From positions 118,918 through 182,917 of the forward strand of contig NZ_BAEN01000068.1 in NCBI RefSeq assembly GCF_000314975.1: 64,000 nucleotides of DNA. Reading direction: 5' to 3'. The stretch is from Aliiglaciecola lipolytica E3. GTDB taxonomy: Bacteria > Pseudomonadota > Gammaproteobacteria > Enterobacterales > Alteromonadaceae. The translations under genes were made by a program, and so were the position numbers. Below are positions 54,801 to 64,000 of this stretch, piece after piece (position 1 is the first letter of the stretch; the number at the start of each line of letters is the position of its first letter). The notes beneath the pieces were generated by a model. That model searched no databases, was not told the origin of the DNA, and saw only the letters and a program-made list of their open reading frames with translations.

Positions 54801-56452
54801 CCTTTAAGCATACTCGTGATTGGGTTGTCATATTTAACACACAAATGGTACCGGTAGCAGTTAATACGGCATTTTGTGAGGCTTTCGGTATTAATGAAGA
54901 TGGCGACTTAAAGATTCAATTGACGCGACTTTTTAAATTGGATGCGGAATATCCCCCACGATTCTGGAAAAAACTTTCTGAGCTAAATGTCACAGGTCAC
55001 TGGAAAGGAGAAGAGCAGTTAGTTATCGACCAAGGGAAGGTGTCTAATGTACTCATCAATATGACCTCTATCGCCAGTATGCGAGCGCACGGCGAGATCG
55101 ATTATTATTTGATGATTATGTCTGACATCAGTGAGCAAAAAGAAGCGGAAAATGAATTACGTCGCTTGGCAAACTTTGATGGCTTAACGGATCTACCCAA
55201 TCGAACCCTGTTGTTGGATCGGATAAAACACGGAATTGATCATGCCGCCCGACATAAATCAAAAATGGGGGTGTTTTTCATCGACCTCGATCGTTTCAAG
55301 CAAGTTAACGACAGCTTAGGCCATAAAGCAGGAGATGAATTACTTATTGTCGTAGCACAACGCCTCACGAATTTACTACGGCAAGATGATACTGTTGCCC
55401 GTCTTGGTGGCGATGAATTTGTCGTCATGGTTGAAGAGGTGAAACATCCAGATCGCCTCAGCATTTTAGCGCAACAACTAATCGATATTCTGGAAGCCCC
55501 TATTCAATTAGGTAATCAAACAGTCAGTGTATCTTCAAGCGTAGGAATCGCGATTTATCCTGGTGATGCCAGCACGCCTGAAGAGCTTTTAAGAAATGCC
55601 GATCTAGCGATGTACCACGCGAAGGAGCAAGGCCGTAGTCAGTTCCAATACTTTACTGAGCATATGAATGAAAAAGCGCAAGAGCGCTTGTTAATGGAAA
55701 ATCGCCTTAAAAAAGCACACCAAAGCAAAGTGTTTATCAATTATTACCAACCAATTGTGAATATTACGAGTGGTCAAGTCGTCGGGTTCGAATTATTGAT
55801 GCGTTGGCCAGAAAAGGACTCCATGGTGCCTCCTGATCAGTTTATCCCAGTCGCTGAAGAGTTAGGGTTAATTGAAAATATGACGTGGGATGCCTTAGAA
55901 CGAGCCATGCCGGTATTGAGTGAATGGCAAAGTAAAGGACGTGAGATATATTTGTCTGTCAATCTGTCTGCACGTCACTTCGAACGTCAAATTTCTATTG
56001 ACCATATTGTATTGTTACTTGAACAATATGGATTACCCGTGTCGTCGTTACGCTTTGAAATTACCGAAAGTGCCCTAATGAGAGACTATGAACGTGCTTT
56101 GGAATACATGGATTCGATGCGTCAACATGGATTTGTTATTGCTCTTGATGATTTTGGCACAGGATATTCTTCACTTAAGTATTTGAAGGAGTTTCCCATT
56201 CAAGTCCTCAAGGTTGATAAGAGTTTTGTGGATGACATCGGCAACAATAAGAGTAACGAAGCATTAGTTCTGACTACATTGCGGATGGCCGAAAGCCTAG
56301 ACATGTATTGTGTAGCAGAAGGAATAGAAGAAAAAGAGCAAATTGATTTCTTCAAGCGACATGGGTGTCATCATCTGCAAGGTTATTATTATTCGAAGCC
56401 AGTGCCGGAAGAGCAAACAGCGGATCTTATTGCGAAAAGTTGGTTAGTGTAG
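51833..56452 (+). CDS. Large sensor: beta-propeller, Y_Y_Y, PAS, GGDEF and EAL domains
   Basis: A protein of up to 1,539 residues. After an N-terminal signal or anchor (LLNSGLFVLLLFGAISSASA), about twelve Reg_prop-type blades (residues 67-690, motif DxxGxLWVGTxxGL) form two periplasmic propellers, followed by a Y_Y_Y domain (about 700-810), one membrane helix (820-840), two PAS-like domains (865-1105), a GGDEF domain (GGDEF at 1192-1196, RxxD site just before) and an EAL domain. The EAL motif reads ELL (1320-1322); the catalytic Glu is kept and DDFGTGYSSL is intact, so phosphodiesterase activity is plausible. The start is a TTG; GTG 51,884 or TTG 51,896 are alternatives. It probably couples an external signal to c-di-GMP turnover. 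Confidence 0.9.
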   Translation: MLWYINSTSLTNRFVTGVLFSLFEKLKKRYAFIGLTCIRQLLNSGLFVLLLFGAISSASAAPLINEPKFIQLSTSQGLSQDTVNDLLIDSSGFLWVATQSGLNRFDGYRVVHFEGSQKQLADISIDTIFEDENKNIWVGTGRSGLFKIETSTGKTSLIESFVTQNSTWSDRVTDINQLANGQIIVATERSVYIVNSTLATASLLYQLPANKQEAKYKINTAQFLDGAVLLGRNDGLFLVDLASKQVQQIKLKGGLNSESINQLVLSADQTIWVGSNTGLFSLTVGENNQIQVSDHALDSPVLEIFETSNNTLYVGTNIGLFSYDPTSAQLQHYFSPIDSRQYLSSNNVTAVEMDRKGNLWIGSPFDGALYWSTQSVKFENVRQNREDEIQLSSNSVKSFAQFDEKGLWIGTSNGLNYYDLDEHELIGHWFTDDVVGAQSARIRDLETLGNNTLLLNTDSGLWAFDISTKAFSAANSNNKEAEKLLGSRLNSFAKDKSGVYWFSTPEKFYRYDAQSGEVSSIDTLNNTIDASASYGFLGASSHHQNLLWISEREQLWAYNTQTDSLQSVHKLERANMGQPVYPESVIEDDNGTLWIAYPGAGLVGLDATIYTPKYGYDKQNLLPSNMIYGIHLDQTGAIWMSSHAGLLKFDSTGPYLQQYGISQGLDGKEFNGLSHLVLLDNRLVYGSQKGLTVFDPLSFEVHDGNPPQVSITNIKLKSNSLEMPLVNLDKRVVSLAHRDAGLAIEFSTLAFEHQSTTQYQYRLDGADSYIYPATTDSQVTFPKLEPGHYVFSATAFDPITGSESEPATVFINVQYSPWLSPVAYAFYVLIFVSLVLFWWYRRDLQNKQVMAAHAQALESKNRLSLALSASNSNVWEWRSKTNQFYAPRICEELGYDYEDNLISFEQHVDLIHPEDTAIFASNWQSFKDKESDGLDVTYRLRSKLGEWFWYRDVGNEVVDKVGLERVVAGTYSNVTETVADREKVRLFGEAFKHTRDWVVIFNTQMVPVAVNTAFCEAFGINEDGDLKIQLTRLFKLDAEYPPRFWKKLSELNVTGHWKGEEQLVIDQGKVSNVLINMTSIASMRAHGEIDYYLMIMSDISEQKEAENELRRLANFDGLTDLPNRTLLLDRIKHGIDHAARHKSKMGVFFIDLDRFKQVNDSLGHKAGDELLIVVAQRLTNLLRQDDTVARLGGDEFVVMVEEVKHPDRLSILAQQLIDILEAPIQLGNQTVSVSSSVGIAIYPGDASTPEELLRNADLAMYHAKEQGRSQFQYFTEHMNEKAQERLLMENRLKKAHQSKVFINYYQPIVNITSGQVVGFELLMRWPEKDSMVPPDQFIPVAEELGLIENMTWDALERAMPVLSEWQSKGREIYLSVNLSARHFERQISIDHIVLLLEQYGLPVSSLRFEITESALMRDYERALEYMDSMRQHGFVIALDDFGTGYSSLKYLKEFPIQVLKVDKSFVDDIGNNKSNEALVLTTLRMAESLDMYCVAEGIEEKEQIDFFKRHGCHHLQGYYYSKPVPEEQTADLIAKSWLV

Positions 56453-56581
56453 TTCACAGTTAAATAAGCGTTTTGAACCGCCGCATTAAAACTGAATAAT
56501 ACGGCTTTCTTATTTTTTACCTATTGGCCTCAATAAGCCTCTTAATCTAAAAAAGTCTAGCCATATGGCTGATAGATCGTT

Positions 56582-58405
56582 TTAATTAAGCGCCTGATTA
56601 ACATGTTTTGCAAAGGGGGCGGCTTTCATAAAACCAGTAACCCTTGCAGAAGATAATTCATTGCCTTGAGTATCAAAAAACATAATCGTCGGTAGTCCCA
56701 ACACATCGAATGCTTTTTGAAATTCGATATTGACCGCAGTATTGTCAGTTAAATCTATTTGCATCCAGACCGTATTCGACAAGGCGCTTTGCACTGCAGG
56801 ATCTGGGAAAGTATATTTTTCAAATTCTTTACAGGCCACACACCAGTCGGCATATAAGTCGACCATGACCGTTTTCCCTTCAGCGTTAGCTGCTTTCAAT
56901 TTGCTTTCAAAATCTCGCAAATTTTTTACCAACACAAATTGATGGTGTATTGATTGCTGTGAATCTATTGAATTGTTGACAGAATATTGAGCGCTACTGC
57001 GGCTTTGATTAAATTGGTGATAGCCATACAAAATTGAGCCGAACAATCCAATAAATATCACTAGGCTGCGCACACCTTTCCAAAGCGTTGCTGGACTATT
57101 CTGATTCATCACGTAGAAATAGGTAAAAGTTGCCAGGCCAAGCGCTGACCAAAGGTACTCAATCCAGATTTTAGTTACTAATCTTTCTAAAAAGGTTAAT
57201 GCAACAACCAGCATCATAAAGCCGAATGCTACTTTAACAATATTCATCCAATTACCTGCTTTAGGTAACAATTTCCCTCCGGTCACACCAAACACAATGA
57301 GCGGAATACCCATGCCTAGGCTCAGTGCATACAGGGCGAAGAAACCTAAAACCTGATCGCCTTGTTCGGCAATAAATAACAAGATCCCCGTCAAAGGAGC
57401 GGTAGTACAAGGAGAAGCCACTAAGCCAGCGATGACACCCATAACAAATGCACCGATGAAGCTGCCACTTTTTTGTTTATTACTCAAACCATTAAGTTTT
57501 TCTTGCCACTTAGAAGGCAACTGCAATTCGTATGCTCCAAACATGACAAATGCAAGAGCCACAAAAATCACGATTAGCACACCTAAAATATAGGGATTTT
57601 GTAAGTAAGCAGTAAACTGAGCACCGGCCGATGCAATTACCAACCCCAGAATTGAATAGGTAATTGCCATCCCTTGCACAAACATAAATGACAAGCTGAA
57701 GGCCTTCGATGTACTGATTGATTTACCTTGACCAATCACGATGCTTGATAGGATAGGATACATTGGAAAAACACAAGGTGTGAATGCTAACCCAACACCC
57801 AACAGCAGAAAAATTGCTAACTTCAAGATAAGTAATTGCTCACCTTTAAGTAAATCTGCTAACTCGAATTGTTGCGATACGGGTAACTCATCATCGCTCT
57901 TATTGGCTGAGCTATTTTGCGATATTTGCGTTTCTGAAGAAGCGTCCCTCGCCCCACCTACTTGATCTAAATAGACAACCTGAACCGTTGGGGGATAACA
58001 TAACCCTGCATCTGCACAGCCCTGATATTGAAGCTTTACAACCGCATCTTTTTCAGACCATTCAACCGTATAATTAATATCTACCTGGTCATAAAACACC
58101 GGCTGAGGTTCATCAAAAAACTCATCTTCTTTGATTTTTGCTTCTGGGTAAACAGGCTGACTAATCTCAGCATTTTTTACCACTGTCTTAAATTGGTTTT
58201 GATATAAGTAGTAACCTTCCGCAATCGTAAAACGCAGTATTAGCTGCTCACCTTGTTGATCGAAATCAAATTGAAACGCTTGTTCAACGGGCAAAAATTC
58301 AGGTTCGTCAGCGAATAAATCTTCAAAAGCTTGATTGCTCTGGGCAATACTTGCCCACGGAAATAATACTAAAACGGCGACCAATATAAGATGTTTAAAC
58401 TTCAT
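56582..58405 (-). CDS. dsbD: Thiol:disulfide interchange protein DsbD
   Basis: A 607-residue protein in three parts. Signal peptide about 21 residues; periplasmic alpha domain with Cys130 and Cys136 (CADAGLC); membrane domain of eight helices with the redox pair in FTPCVFPMYP and SPCTTAPLTG; C-terminal thioredoxin domain with C522-VA-C525. It carries electrons from cytoplasmic thioredoxin to DsbC, DsbG and CcmG. Its ATG overlaps the cutA stop (ATGA), so cutA-dsbD is a unit, as in E. coli. Confidence 0.96.
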   Translation of the reverse strand: MKFKHLILVAVLVLFPWASIAQSNQAFEDLFADEPEFLPVEQAFQFDFDQQGEQLILRFTIAEGYYLYQNQFKTVVKNAEISQPVYPEAKIKEDEFFDEPQPVFYDQVDINYTVEWSEKDAVVKLQYQGCADAGLCYPPTVQVVYLDQVGGARDASSETQISQNSSANKSDDELPVSQQFELADLLKGEQLLILKLAIFLLLGVGLAFTPCVFPMYPILSSIVIGQGKSISTSKAFSLSFMFVQGMAITYSILGLVIASAGAQFTAYLQNPYILGVLIVIFVALAFVMFGAYELQLPSKWQEKLNGLSNKQKSGSFIGAFVMGVIAGLVASPCTTAPLTGILLFIAEQGDQVLGFFALYALSLGMGIPLIVFGVTGGKLLPKAGNWMNIVKVAFGFMMLVVALTFLERLVTKIWIEYLWSALGLATFTYFYVMNQNSPATLWKGVRSLVIFIGLFGSILYGYHQFNQSRSSAQYSVNNSIDSQQSIHHQFVLVKNLRDFESKLKAANAEGKTVMVDLYADWCVACKEFEKYTFPDPAVQSALSNTVWMQIDLTDNTAVNIEFQKAFDVLGLPTIMFFDTQGNELSSARVTGFMKAAPFAKHVNQALN

Positions 58406-58722
58406 TTAAGGCTACTTTTAATCCAATTTAGATAAGACTCACTACTAGAGACATTATCGAGAATGATCCATTGCGGAATATCATAAGGATGCATGCTTAA
58501 GGTTAACTTATATGCTTGCTCCAACTTATTCGACATAGTTTTAATCACTAAATGCATTTCTGAGTCAGTGACAATTTCATCTTCCCAATGATAAAACGAA
58601 GAAATCGGCTGAGAAATCTGTACGCAAGCTGCGAGTTTAAGATTGACTAATTCACTCGCTATTTTCTCAGCTTGTTTCTTTGTTGGACAAGTGGTTAATA
58701 CTATACAAAATTGTGAACTCAT
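58402..58722 (-). CDS. cutA: Divalent-cation tolerance protein CutA
   Basis: A 106-residue CutA1 protein: FCIVLTTCPTKKQAEKIASELVNLKLAACVQI, FYHWEDEI and HPYDIPQWI. The trimeric family has been linked to copper tolerance though the mechanism is unclear. ATG at 58,722 with AAAGGTG 6 bases upstream is preferred over the earlier in-frame codon at 58,761. It overlaps dsbD by 4 bases. Confidence 0.94.
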   Translation of the reverse strand: MSSQFCIVLTTCPTKKQAEKIASELVNLKLAACVQISQPISSFYHWEDEIVTDSEMHLVIKTMSNKLEQAYKLTLSMHPYDIPQWIILDNVSSSESYLNWIKSSLK

Positions 58723-58896
58723 TATTACACCTTTCGTGCTTTGGCCATAGTTGACCTGCATAATAGGAGAAGTATTTCAAAAAAAAGAGTTTTGATCTCT
58801 TAACTCTGTATAGAATTCAATACTTGCTTGGTCTCATAAGTATCTTGTTAATTTAAAAAACGGCCCCAGATCAAGTTTTTAAGTAAGGAGCGCATT

Positions 58897-59418
58897 GTGT
58901 TTGGTAAATTGTTTATTCTGTTTGCGATATTACCTATTGCAGAGATTGCATTATTTGTGAATGTCGGTGAACAAATCGGTGGCTGGAACACAGTCGCGAT
59001 TGTCATTGTTACTGCTTTTATAGGCGCTTATTTAGTGCGCCAACAAGGTATATCGACCTTAATGCAAGCGCAAGCAAAAATGCAATCTGGTGTAATGCCA
59101 GGGCAAGAAATGGCTGAAGGATTGTTATTGGTAATTGCAGGCGTGCTATTGGTTACCCCGGGGTTTATCACTGATGCTTTAGGTTTTGCGCTGTCACTCC
59201 CCTTTACTCGTCCCTTGATAGCGAAAAGTTTATTAAAGAAAATGACGGTGAATGTGGTGTCTGGTCAAGCAGGCAACAGTAGCTACTCTCAAACCACTTA
59301 TTCTAATCGTACCCAGTGGCAAGAGACGCAACAAGACGGAGACGTTATTGAAGGCGAGTATGTCGACAAAGATGAAGTTGAGAGCCGTCCAAAAATCGAC
59401 TCTCCACCTGATCGTTAA
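58897..59418 (+). CDS. fxsA: FxsA family membrane protein
   Basis: A 173-residue FxsA protein with about three membrane helices (FILFAILPIAEIALFVNVG, TVAIVIVTAFIGAYLVRQQG, GLLLVIAGVLLVTPGFITDALG) and a polar acidic C-terminus. FxsA is a cytoplasmic-membrane protein known for suppressing phage T7 F exclusion when overproduced; its cell role is unknown. GTG start at 58,897 follows a TAAGGAG. It is convergent with the DUF502 gene. Confidence 0.93.
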   Translation: MFGKLFILFAILPIAEIALFVNVGEQIGGWNTVAIVIVTAFIGAYLVRQQGISTLMQAQAKMQSGVMPGQEMAEGLLLVIAGVLLVTPGFITDALGFALSLPFTRPLIAKSLLKKMTVNVVSGQAGNSSYSQTTYSNRTQWQETQQDGDVIEGEYVDKDEVESRPKIDSPPDR

Positions 59419-59430
59419 TTGTGGTTCGCA

Positions 59431-60015
59431 TTAGACTTGTTTGGCTTTAACACCACCGGTTAATGCGATTCGCATCGCTTCTTCTACACCGATTTCTAGC
59501 TTGGTAACTTGCTGACGACTAACATATAGGGTATACCCACCAATTTGGTAACTCAGGGGAATGTAGACACCAATCTTATCTTCATCTTGGAATACTTCCT
59601 CAGCAACTTGGTCAGCGGTTATAAAGCCAATTAGATGCATATTAGGCTGTATTTCAACTGACACTACCGCTTTCGAATTTTCTTTATCACTAATTTGGAA
59701 TACCGTTAATGTGTCACGAATTGCGCCAAATATAGATTTTACCAAAGGAATTTTTTCTACTTGTCTATTCGCGGTAGCCACTATCCAGCGGACAAAAAAC
59801 ACATTCACCAATAAACCGGTAAGCAAAATAATGACACAGGCGGTTATAATTCCCATTCCCGGAAAATAGAATTGCTGAGGCACATAGGGAAAGAGTAACG
59901 CTTCTGCGCCGGACATAAACCAATAAATAAAATACAGTGTCAACGACAAAGGTAAAATAGCGGCTAAGCCTTGAAACGACAAAGACAAAAGCTTTTTCAT
60001 TAGATTAGAACTCAT
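59431..60015 (-). CDS. DUF502 family membrane protein
   Basis: A 194-residue membrane protein with two hydrophobic regions (LAAILPLSLTLYFIYWFMSG and IITACVIILLTGLLVNVFF) and the conserved blocks LPLSLTLY, KIPLVKSIFGAIRDTL and GVYIPLS of DUF502. Function unknown. Start at 60,015 is likely; ATG at 60,000 is also possible and the frame upstream of 60,015 is not conserved. Convergent with fxsA (12 bases between stops). Confidence 0.87.
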   Translation of the reverse strand: MSSNLMKKLLSLSFQGLAAILPLSLTLYFIYWFMSGAEALLFPYVPQQFYFPGMGIITACVIILLTGLLVNVFFVRWIVATANRQVEKIPLVKSIFGAIRDTLTVFQISDKENSKAVVSVEIQPNMHLIGFITADQVAEEVFQDEDKIGVYIPLSYQIGGYTLYVSRQQVTKLEIGVEEAMRIALTGGVKAKQV

Positions 60016-60120
60016 GATAATGACGAAATACGGGTATAATGACAGAGCTAATCCCAACTAGCTAGAACGTATATGAGTCGAACTCAAGATAAATAGGTAT
60101 GGTGATAAGGAGCCAGAGAA

Positions 60121-60396
60121 ATGAAAGCCGGTGTATGCCATATACTCGTAAAAGACAAACAAAAAGCCGAAGAGTTAAAATTGCAGCTCGCAAAAGGTGC
60201 AAACTTTCAACAGTTGGCAAAGAAGAACTCAATCTGTCCATCCGCAAAACGCGGAGGTGATTTAGGCGAAGTTAAGCCCGGTCAAATGGTCAAAGCTTTT
60301 GATAATGTCGTGTTTAAAAAGCCACTTTTGACAATACATGGTCCAGTCAAAACGCAATTTGGTTTTCACTTAATTAAAATACTTTATCGTTCTTAA
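60121..60396 (+). CDS. ppiC: Small parvulin-type peptidyl-prolyl isomerase PpiC
   Basis: A 91-residue single-domain parvulin with no signal peptide: CHILVKDKQKAEEL, FQQLAKKNSICPSAKRGGDLGEVKPGQMVKAFDNVVF and THGP-like IHGPVKTQFGFHLIKI. The size and sequence match cytoplasmic E. coli PpiC. It isomerises proline bonds in soluble proteins. The AGGAG ribosome site is near the start. It is followed by the groES promoter region. Confidence 0.93.
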   Translation: MKAGVCHILVKDKQKAEELKLQLAKGANFQQLAKKNSICPSAKRGGDLGEVKPGQMVKAFDNVVFKKPLLTIHGPVKTQFGFHLIKILYRS

Positions 60397-60470
60397 ACTG
60401 AGTCATTTCGCTGTTTTGTTAAAAAACAGGCCTAAATCCCATTAAATTTGATTTTTTTTTAACATAAACC

Positions 60471-60497
60471 CTTGAAGTCAGTACGGCTATCCCCATC
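60471..60497 (+). promoter_or_regulatory. Sigma-32 heat-shock promoter of groESL
   Basis: CTTGAAG at 60,471-60,477 (-35), 13-base spacer, CCCCATC at 60,491-60,497 (-10). This is close to the consensus for RpoH promoters (CTTGAA / CCCCAT). Transcription would start around 60,505, about 95 bases before groES. It predicts heat induction of groES and groEL. Confidence 0.88.
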
Positions 60498-60599
60498 TTT
60501 GCACGCAGACATTCATTCGAGTTGAGACATTAGGCTCAACTCAAACCCCGAGTTTCGGGAATATTAACTTTAAAATTGGAATTTTCAGGAGATTTGAAA

Positions 60600-60890
60600 A
60601 TGGCAATCCGTCCTTTACACGATCGCGTTATCGTTAAACGCCAAGAGCAAGAAAGTAAGTCTGCTGGTGGCATAGTGCTGACTGGTTCTGCGGCTGAAAA
60701 ATCAACTCGCGGTGAAATTGTTGCTGTAGGTAACGGTCGAGTTTTAGATAGTGGTGAAGTAAAAGCGCTTGACGTTAAAGTTGGCGACGTAGTGATTTTT
60801 AATGATGGTTACGGTGTAAAAACCGAAAAGCTTGATGGCGAAGAAGTGCTTATCATGAGCGAAGCCGACATTCTTGCGGTTGTTGAATAA
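60600..60890 (+). CDS. groES: Co-chaperonin GroES
   Basis: A 96-residue Gro[28 protein letters not shown] includes the mobile loop that binds GroEL, and [25 protein letters not shown] is the conserved end. It caps the GroEL cavity. ATG at 60,600 follows CAGGAG; an upstream in-frame extension is not conserved. 38 bases separate it from groEL. Confidence 0.98.
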   Translation: MAIRPLHDRVIVKRQEQESKSAGGIVLTGSAAEKSTRGEIVAVGNGRVLDSGEVKALDVKVGDVVIFNDGYGVKTEKLDGEEVLIMSEADILAVVE

Positions 60891-60898
60891 CAGCGTAA

Positions 60899-62581
<1,683 letters not shown>

Positions 62582-62620
62582 TCATCCCCTATTAACTCAT
62601 AGCTTCCTGAAAGCTTGAAG

Positions 62621-62656
62621 AAAAGCCCGCAAATCAAATGGTTTGCGGGCTTTTTT
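62621..62656 (+). terminator. Rho-independent terminator after groEL
   Basis: A stem of about 13 bp, AAAAGCCCGCAAA with TTTGCGGGCTTTT, loop of about 8 bases, followed by T residues. It lies 40 bases after the groEL stop. Confidence 0.9.
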
Positions 62657-62715
62657 GTTTGTTTTCGAATAAGCTTCATTAATCTTTTCGTAATTTACTT
62701 TTAATAGCTTGCTTT

Positions 62716-63282
62716 GTGACGGATCAAACTTACTCAAGTATTAGGTTTCAAAATAGACTGTATTGGCTAATACGAGAAATTCCTTTTTCACCGTATGAAC
62801 ATGGTATTGGGGCTTATGAATTATCGACGGCACAGGTGTTAGGCTTCGACGCTAGTTTTGAGGTTGTTGATGATTGTATTTATTTGAAGTCGCTGATGAC
62901 GACCCACGATGATAATCATATTGCACTGCCGATTGAACCCACCGGTGAATCAAGTATTGAAACAGACGTTGAGTGGGAGCATGTAAGCCTTGAGGATTTG
63001 ATTAAACCCGCCCCCGGTGTGGGTAAGTCCGGCCCCCCTCCCGAATTAAATGGGATAAACCCTCAAAAAAGTTATGCCAAACAATGGTTTTATGAAGATG
63101 TAATGATGCCTCTTACTTACACAGGTTCATTGCACTTATCGACTCGTGAAATGCTGGAAACCGCGATCAATGACGAGCTTTTTCAGGCACCTAATGGCTG
63201 GTTGTTAGAATGTGATAATGGGCGGGTTATCGAAGCGCGTAAAATAGATAATCTAAATGCATTGTTTGATGAAAAAACATGA
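62716..63282 (+). CDS. Hypothetical protein downstream of groEL
   Basis: A 188-residue soluble protein of unknown family. It begins with GTG at 62,716 without an evident ribosome site. The N-terminal half has a conserved-looking hydrophobic core (FQNRLYWLIREIPFSPYEHGIGAYELSTAQVLGFDASFEVVDD). A Pro/Gly-rich segment (KPAPGVGKSGPPPELNG) divides it from a C-terminal half with an aromatic stretch (KQWFYEDVMMPLTYTGSLHLS). No signal peptide or membrane helix. The reading frame and base composition look genuine, but the function is unknown. Confidence 0.65.
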   Translation: MTDQTYSSIRFQNRLYWLIREIPFSPYEHGIGAYELSTAQVLGFDASFEVVDDCIYLKSLMTTHDDNHIALPIEPTGESSIETDVEWEHVSLEDLIKPAPGVGKSGPPPELNGINPQKSYAKQWFYEDVMMPLTYTGSLHLSTREMLETAINDELFQAPNGWLLECDNGRVIEARKIDNLNALFDEKT

Positions 63283-63507
63283 ACTGATTACCCACTTTCT
63301 GATGCCGTGAGCAATTTACTGGCTTCCCAATCAAGCCTACCATTCAAAATTATCCTAACGTAGTTAAGAACTTATAAGCTAATGGTACCCCCTCGATTAT
63401 ATATAAAATGTTGATACTGTTTCCATATTTGTCTTATTTATCTTCAAAAATGAATGTAATAAATTTGCGCTTCCTATTACAAATATCAACACATTCACTA
63501 GGAGCTA

Positions 63508-63993
63508 ATGTTAATTATGTCAATCACGCAACTTCAGCAGGCACGCGCATTAAAACTGCCTTCACGAGAAGACATGCTCCATCGTGCCCCTTCTGTACAA
63601 GAATTCTGGAATAGTCATAGTGACTTACTGAGTCAAGCGTGGAAAGAGTGGGAAAAAAGCGAACGTGATCAGAAATCACCCATTGATAATACGTTGCTAG
63701 ATGATCGTTTGCGAAATGCGGTTACTCAAGCATGGCTAGATCCTACTAAAGAATCGTCTGTTCGTGAACTCTGGAAAGAAGTCGCGAATGATGTATTCGA
63801 GTGCCAATTCTTTAACCCGGATCGCCTTGCTGATTTACGCAAGTATTTGGAAAGTGTATGGGATGCGCAAATTCCGTTACGTCCTCCTTACGGGATTGTA
63901 CTCAATCGTCGCGGCGCGATGCTGGATAGTCGCTCGCAAGGTTTTCTTGCTGCACCTAGCTTTCAAGCGTTTTATCGTGAGCTTATTAACTGA
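63508..63993 (+). CDS. Uncharacterised protein; possibly the N-terminal part of a larger oxygenase-like protein
   Basis: A 161-residue frame ending in TGA at 63,991-63,993, just inside the window. AGGAG at 63,500-63,504 is close to both ATG 63,508 and ATG 63,517, so the start is uncertain by three codons. It ends VWDAQIPLRPPYGIVLNRRGAMLDSRSQGF... which resembles, by memory, the region ahead of the catalytic domain in some 2OG-Fe(II) oxygenases. If so the stop at 63,991 would truncate it. This cannot be judged, because the next bases lie outside the window. Confidence 0.5.
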   Translation: MLIMSITQLQQARALKLPSREDMLHRAPSVQEFWNSHSDLLSQAWKEWEKSERDQKSPIDNTLLDDRLRNAVTQAWLDPTKESSVRELWKEVANDVFECQFFNPDRLADLRKYLESVWDAQIPLRPPYGIVLNRRGAMLDSRSQGFLAAPSFQAFYRELIN

Positions 63994-64000
63994 ATCGACA

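Overview
The window is a chromosomal segment of a moderately AT-rich marine-type gammaproteobacterium. Protein sequences and gene order point to Alteromonadales, most like the Alteromonas/Glaciecola/Paraglaciecola group; this is inferred from remembered family resemblance, not from a search. Almost all DNA is coding. I see no rRNA, tRNA, CRISPR array, prophage or intact insertion sequence.

Left part (1-9,800): a truncated FkpA-type lipoprotein isomerase, a WD40 lipoprotein with slyX, the yheV/yheS/TIGR02444/yheT/yheU group, a cluster of REP-like palindromes, then nudE-cysQ-yceI and yrfG. Next (9,785-21,212) is a complete twelve-gene type II secretion operon, gspC to gspN, read leftwards with overlapping stop and start codons. 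It lies between yrfG and the heat-shock pair hslR-hslO.

Middle (22,666-34,300): an IclR regulator with a KDG kinase, a DUF1206 membrane protein, an AI-2E-family permease and a membrane diguanylate cyclase. These occupy the place where pckA is found in E. coli. Then come envZ-ompR, prkB with an overlapping Gfo/Idh/MocA oxidoreductase, and a small K+-type channel. The order nudE-yrfG-hslRO-...-envZ/ompR, with slyX/yheSTUV/prkB nearby, matches the E. coli 74-77 minute region with insertions.

Right part (34,480-64,000): purine biosynthesis (purD, purH), dusB-fis and prmA on one side and aroQ-accB-accC on the other. They are separated by about 7 kb of accessory genes: a solute-binding-like protein, an S10 peptidase, a cold-shock protein, a nucleotidyltransferase/DUF6492 pair, OmpW and MipA/OmpV. 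Then follow acpH, upp, a 1,500-residue propeller-PAS-GGDEF-EAL sensor, cutA-dsbD, fxsA, DUF502, a parvulin, groESL with a clear sigma-32 promoter, and two poorly known genes at the right edge.

The content is mostly housekeeping, envelope and secretion functions. I found no convincing new defence or mobile system. The most interesting items are the REP-like palindrome clusters (one supplies the stop codon of yheU), the nucleotidyltransferase/DUF6492 gene pair, the two accessory blocks that interrupt conserved gene order, the two c-di-GMP proteins, the Asn-rich insert in GspK and the unknown genes after groEL.
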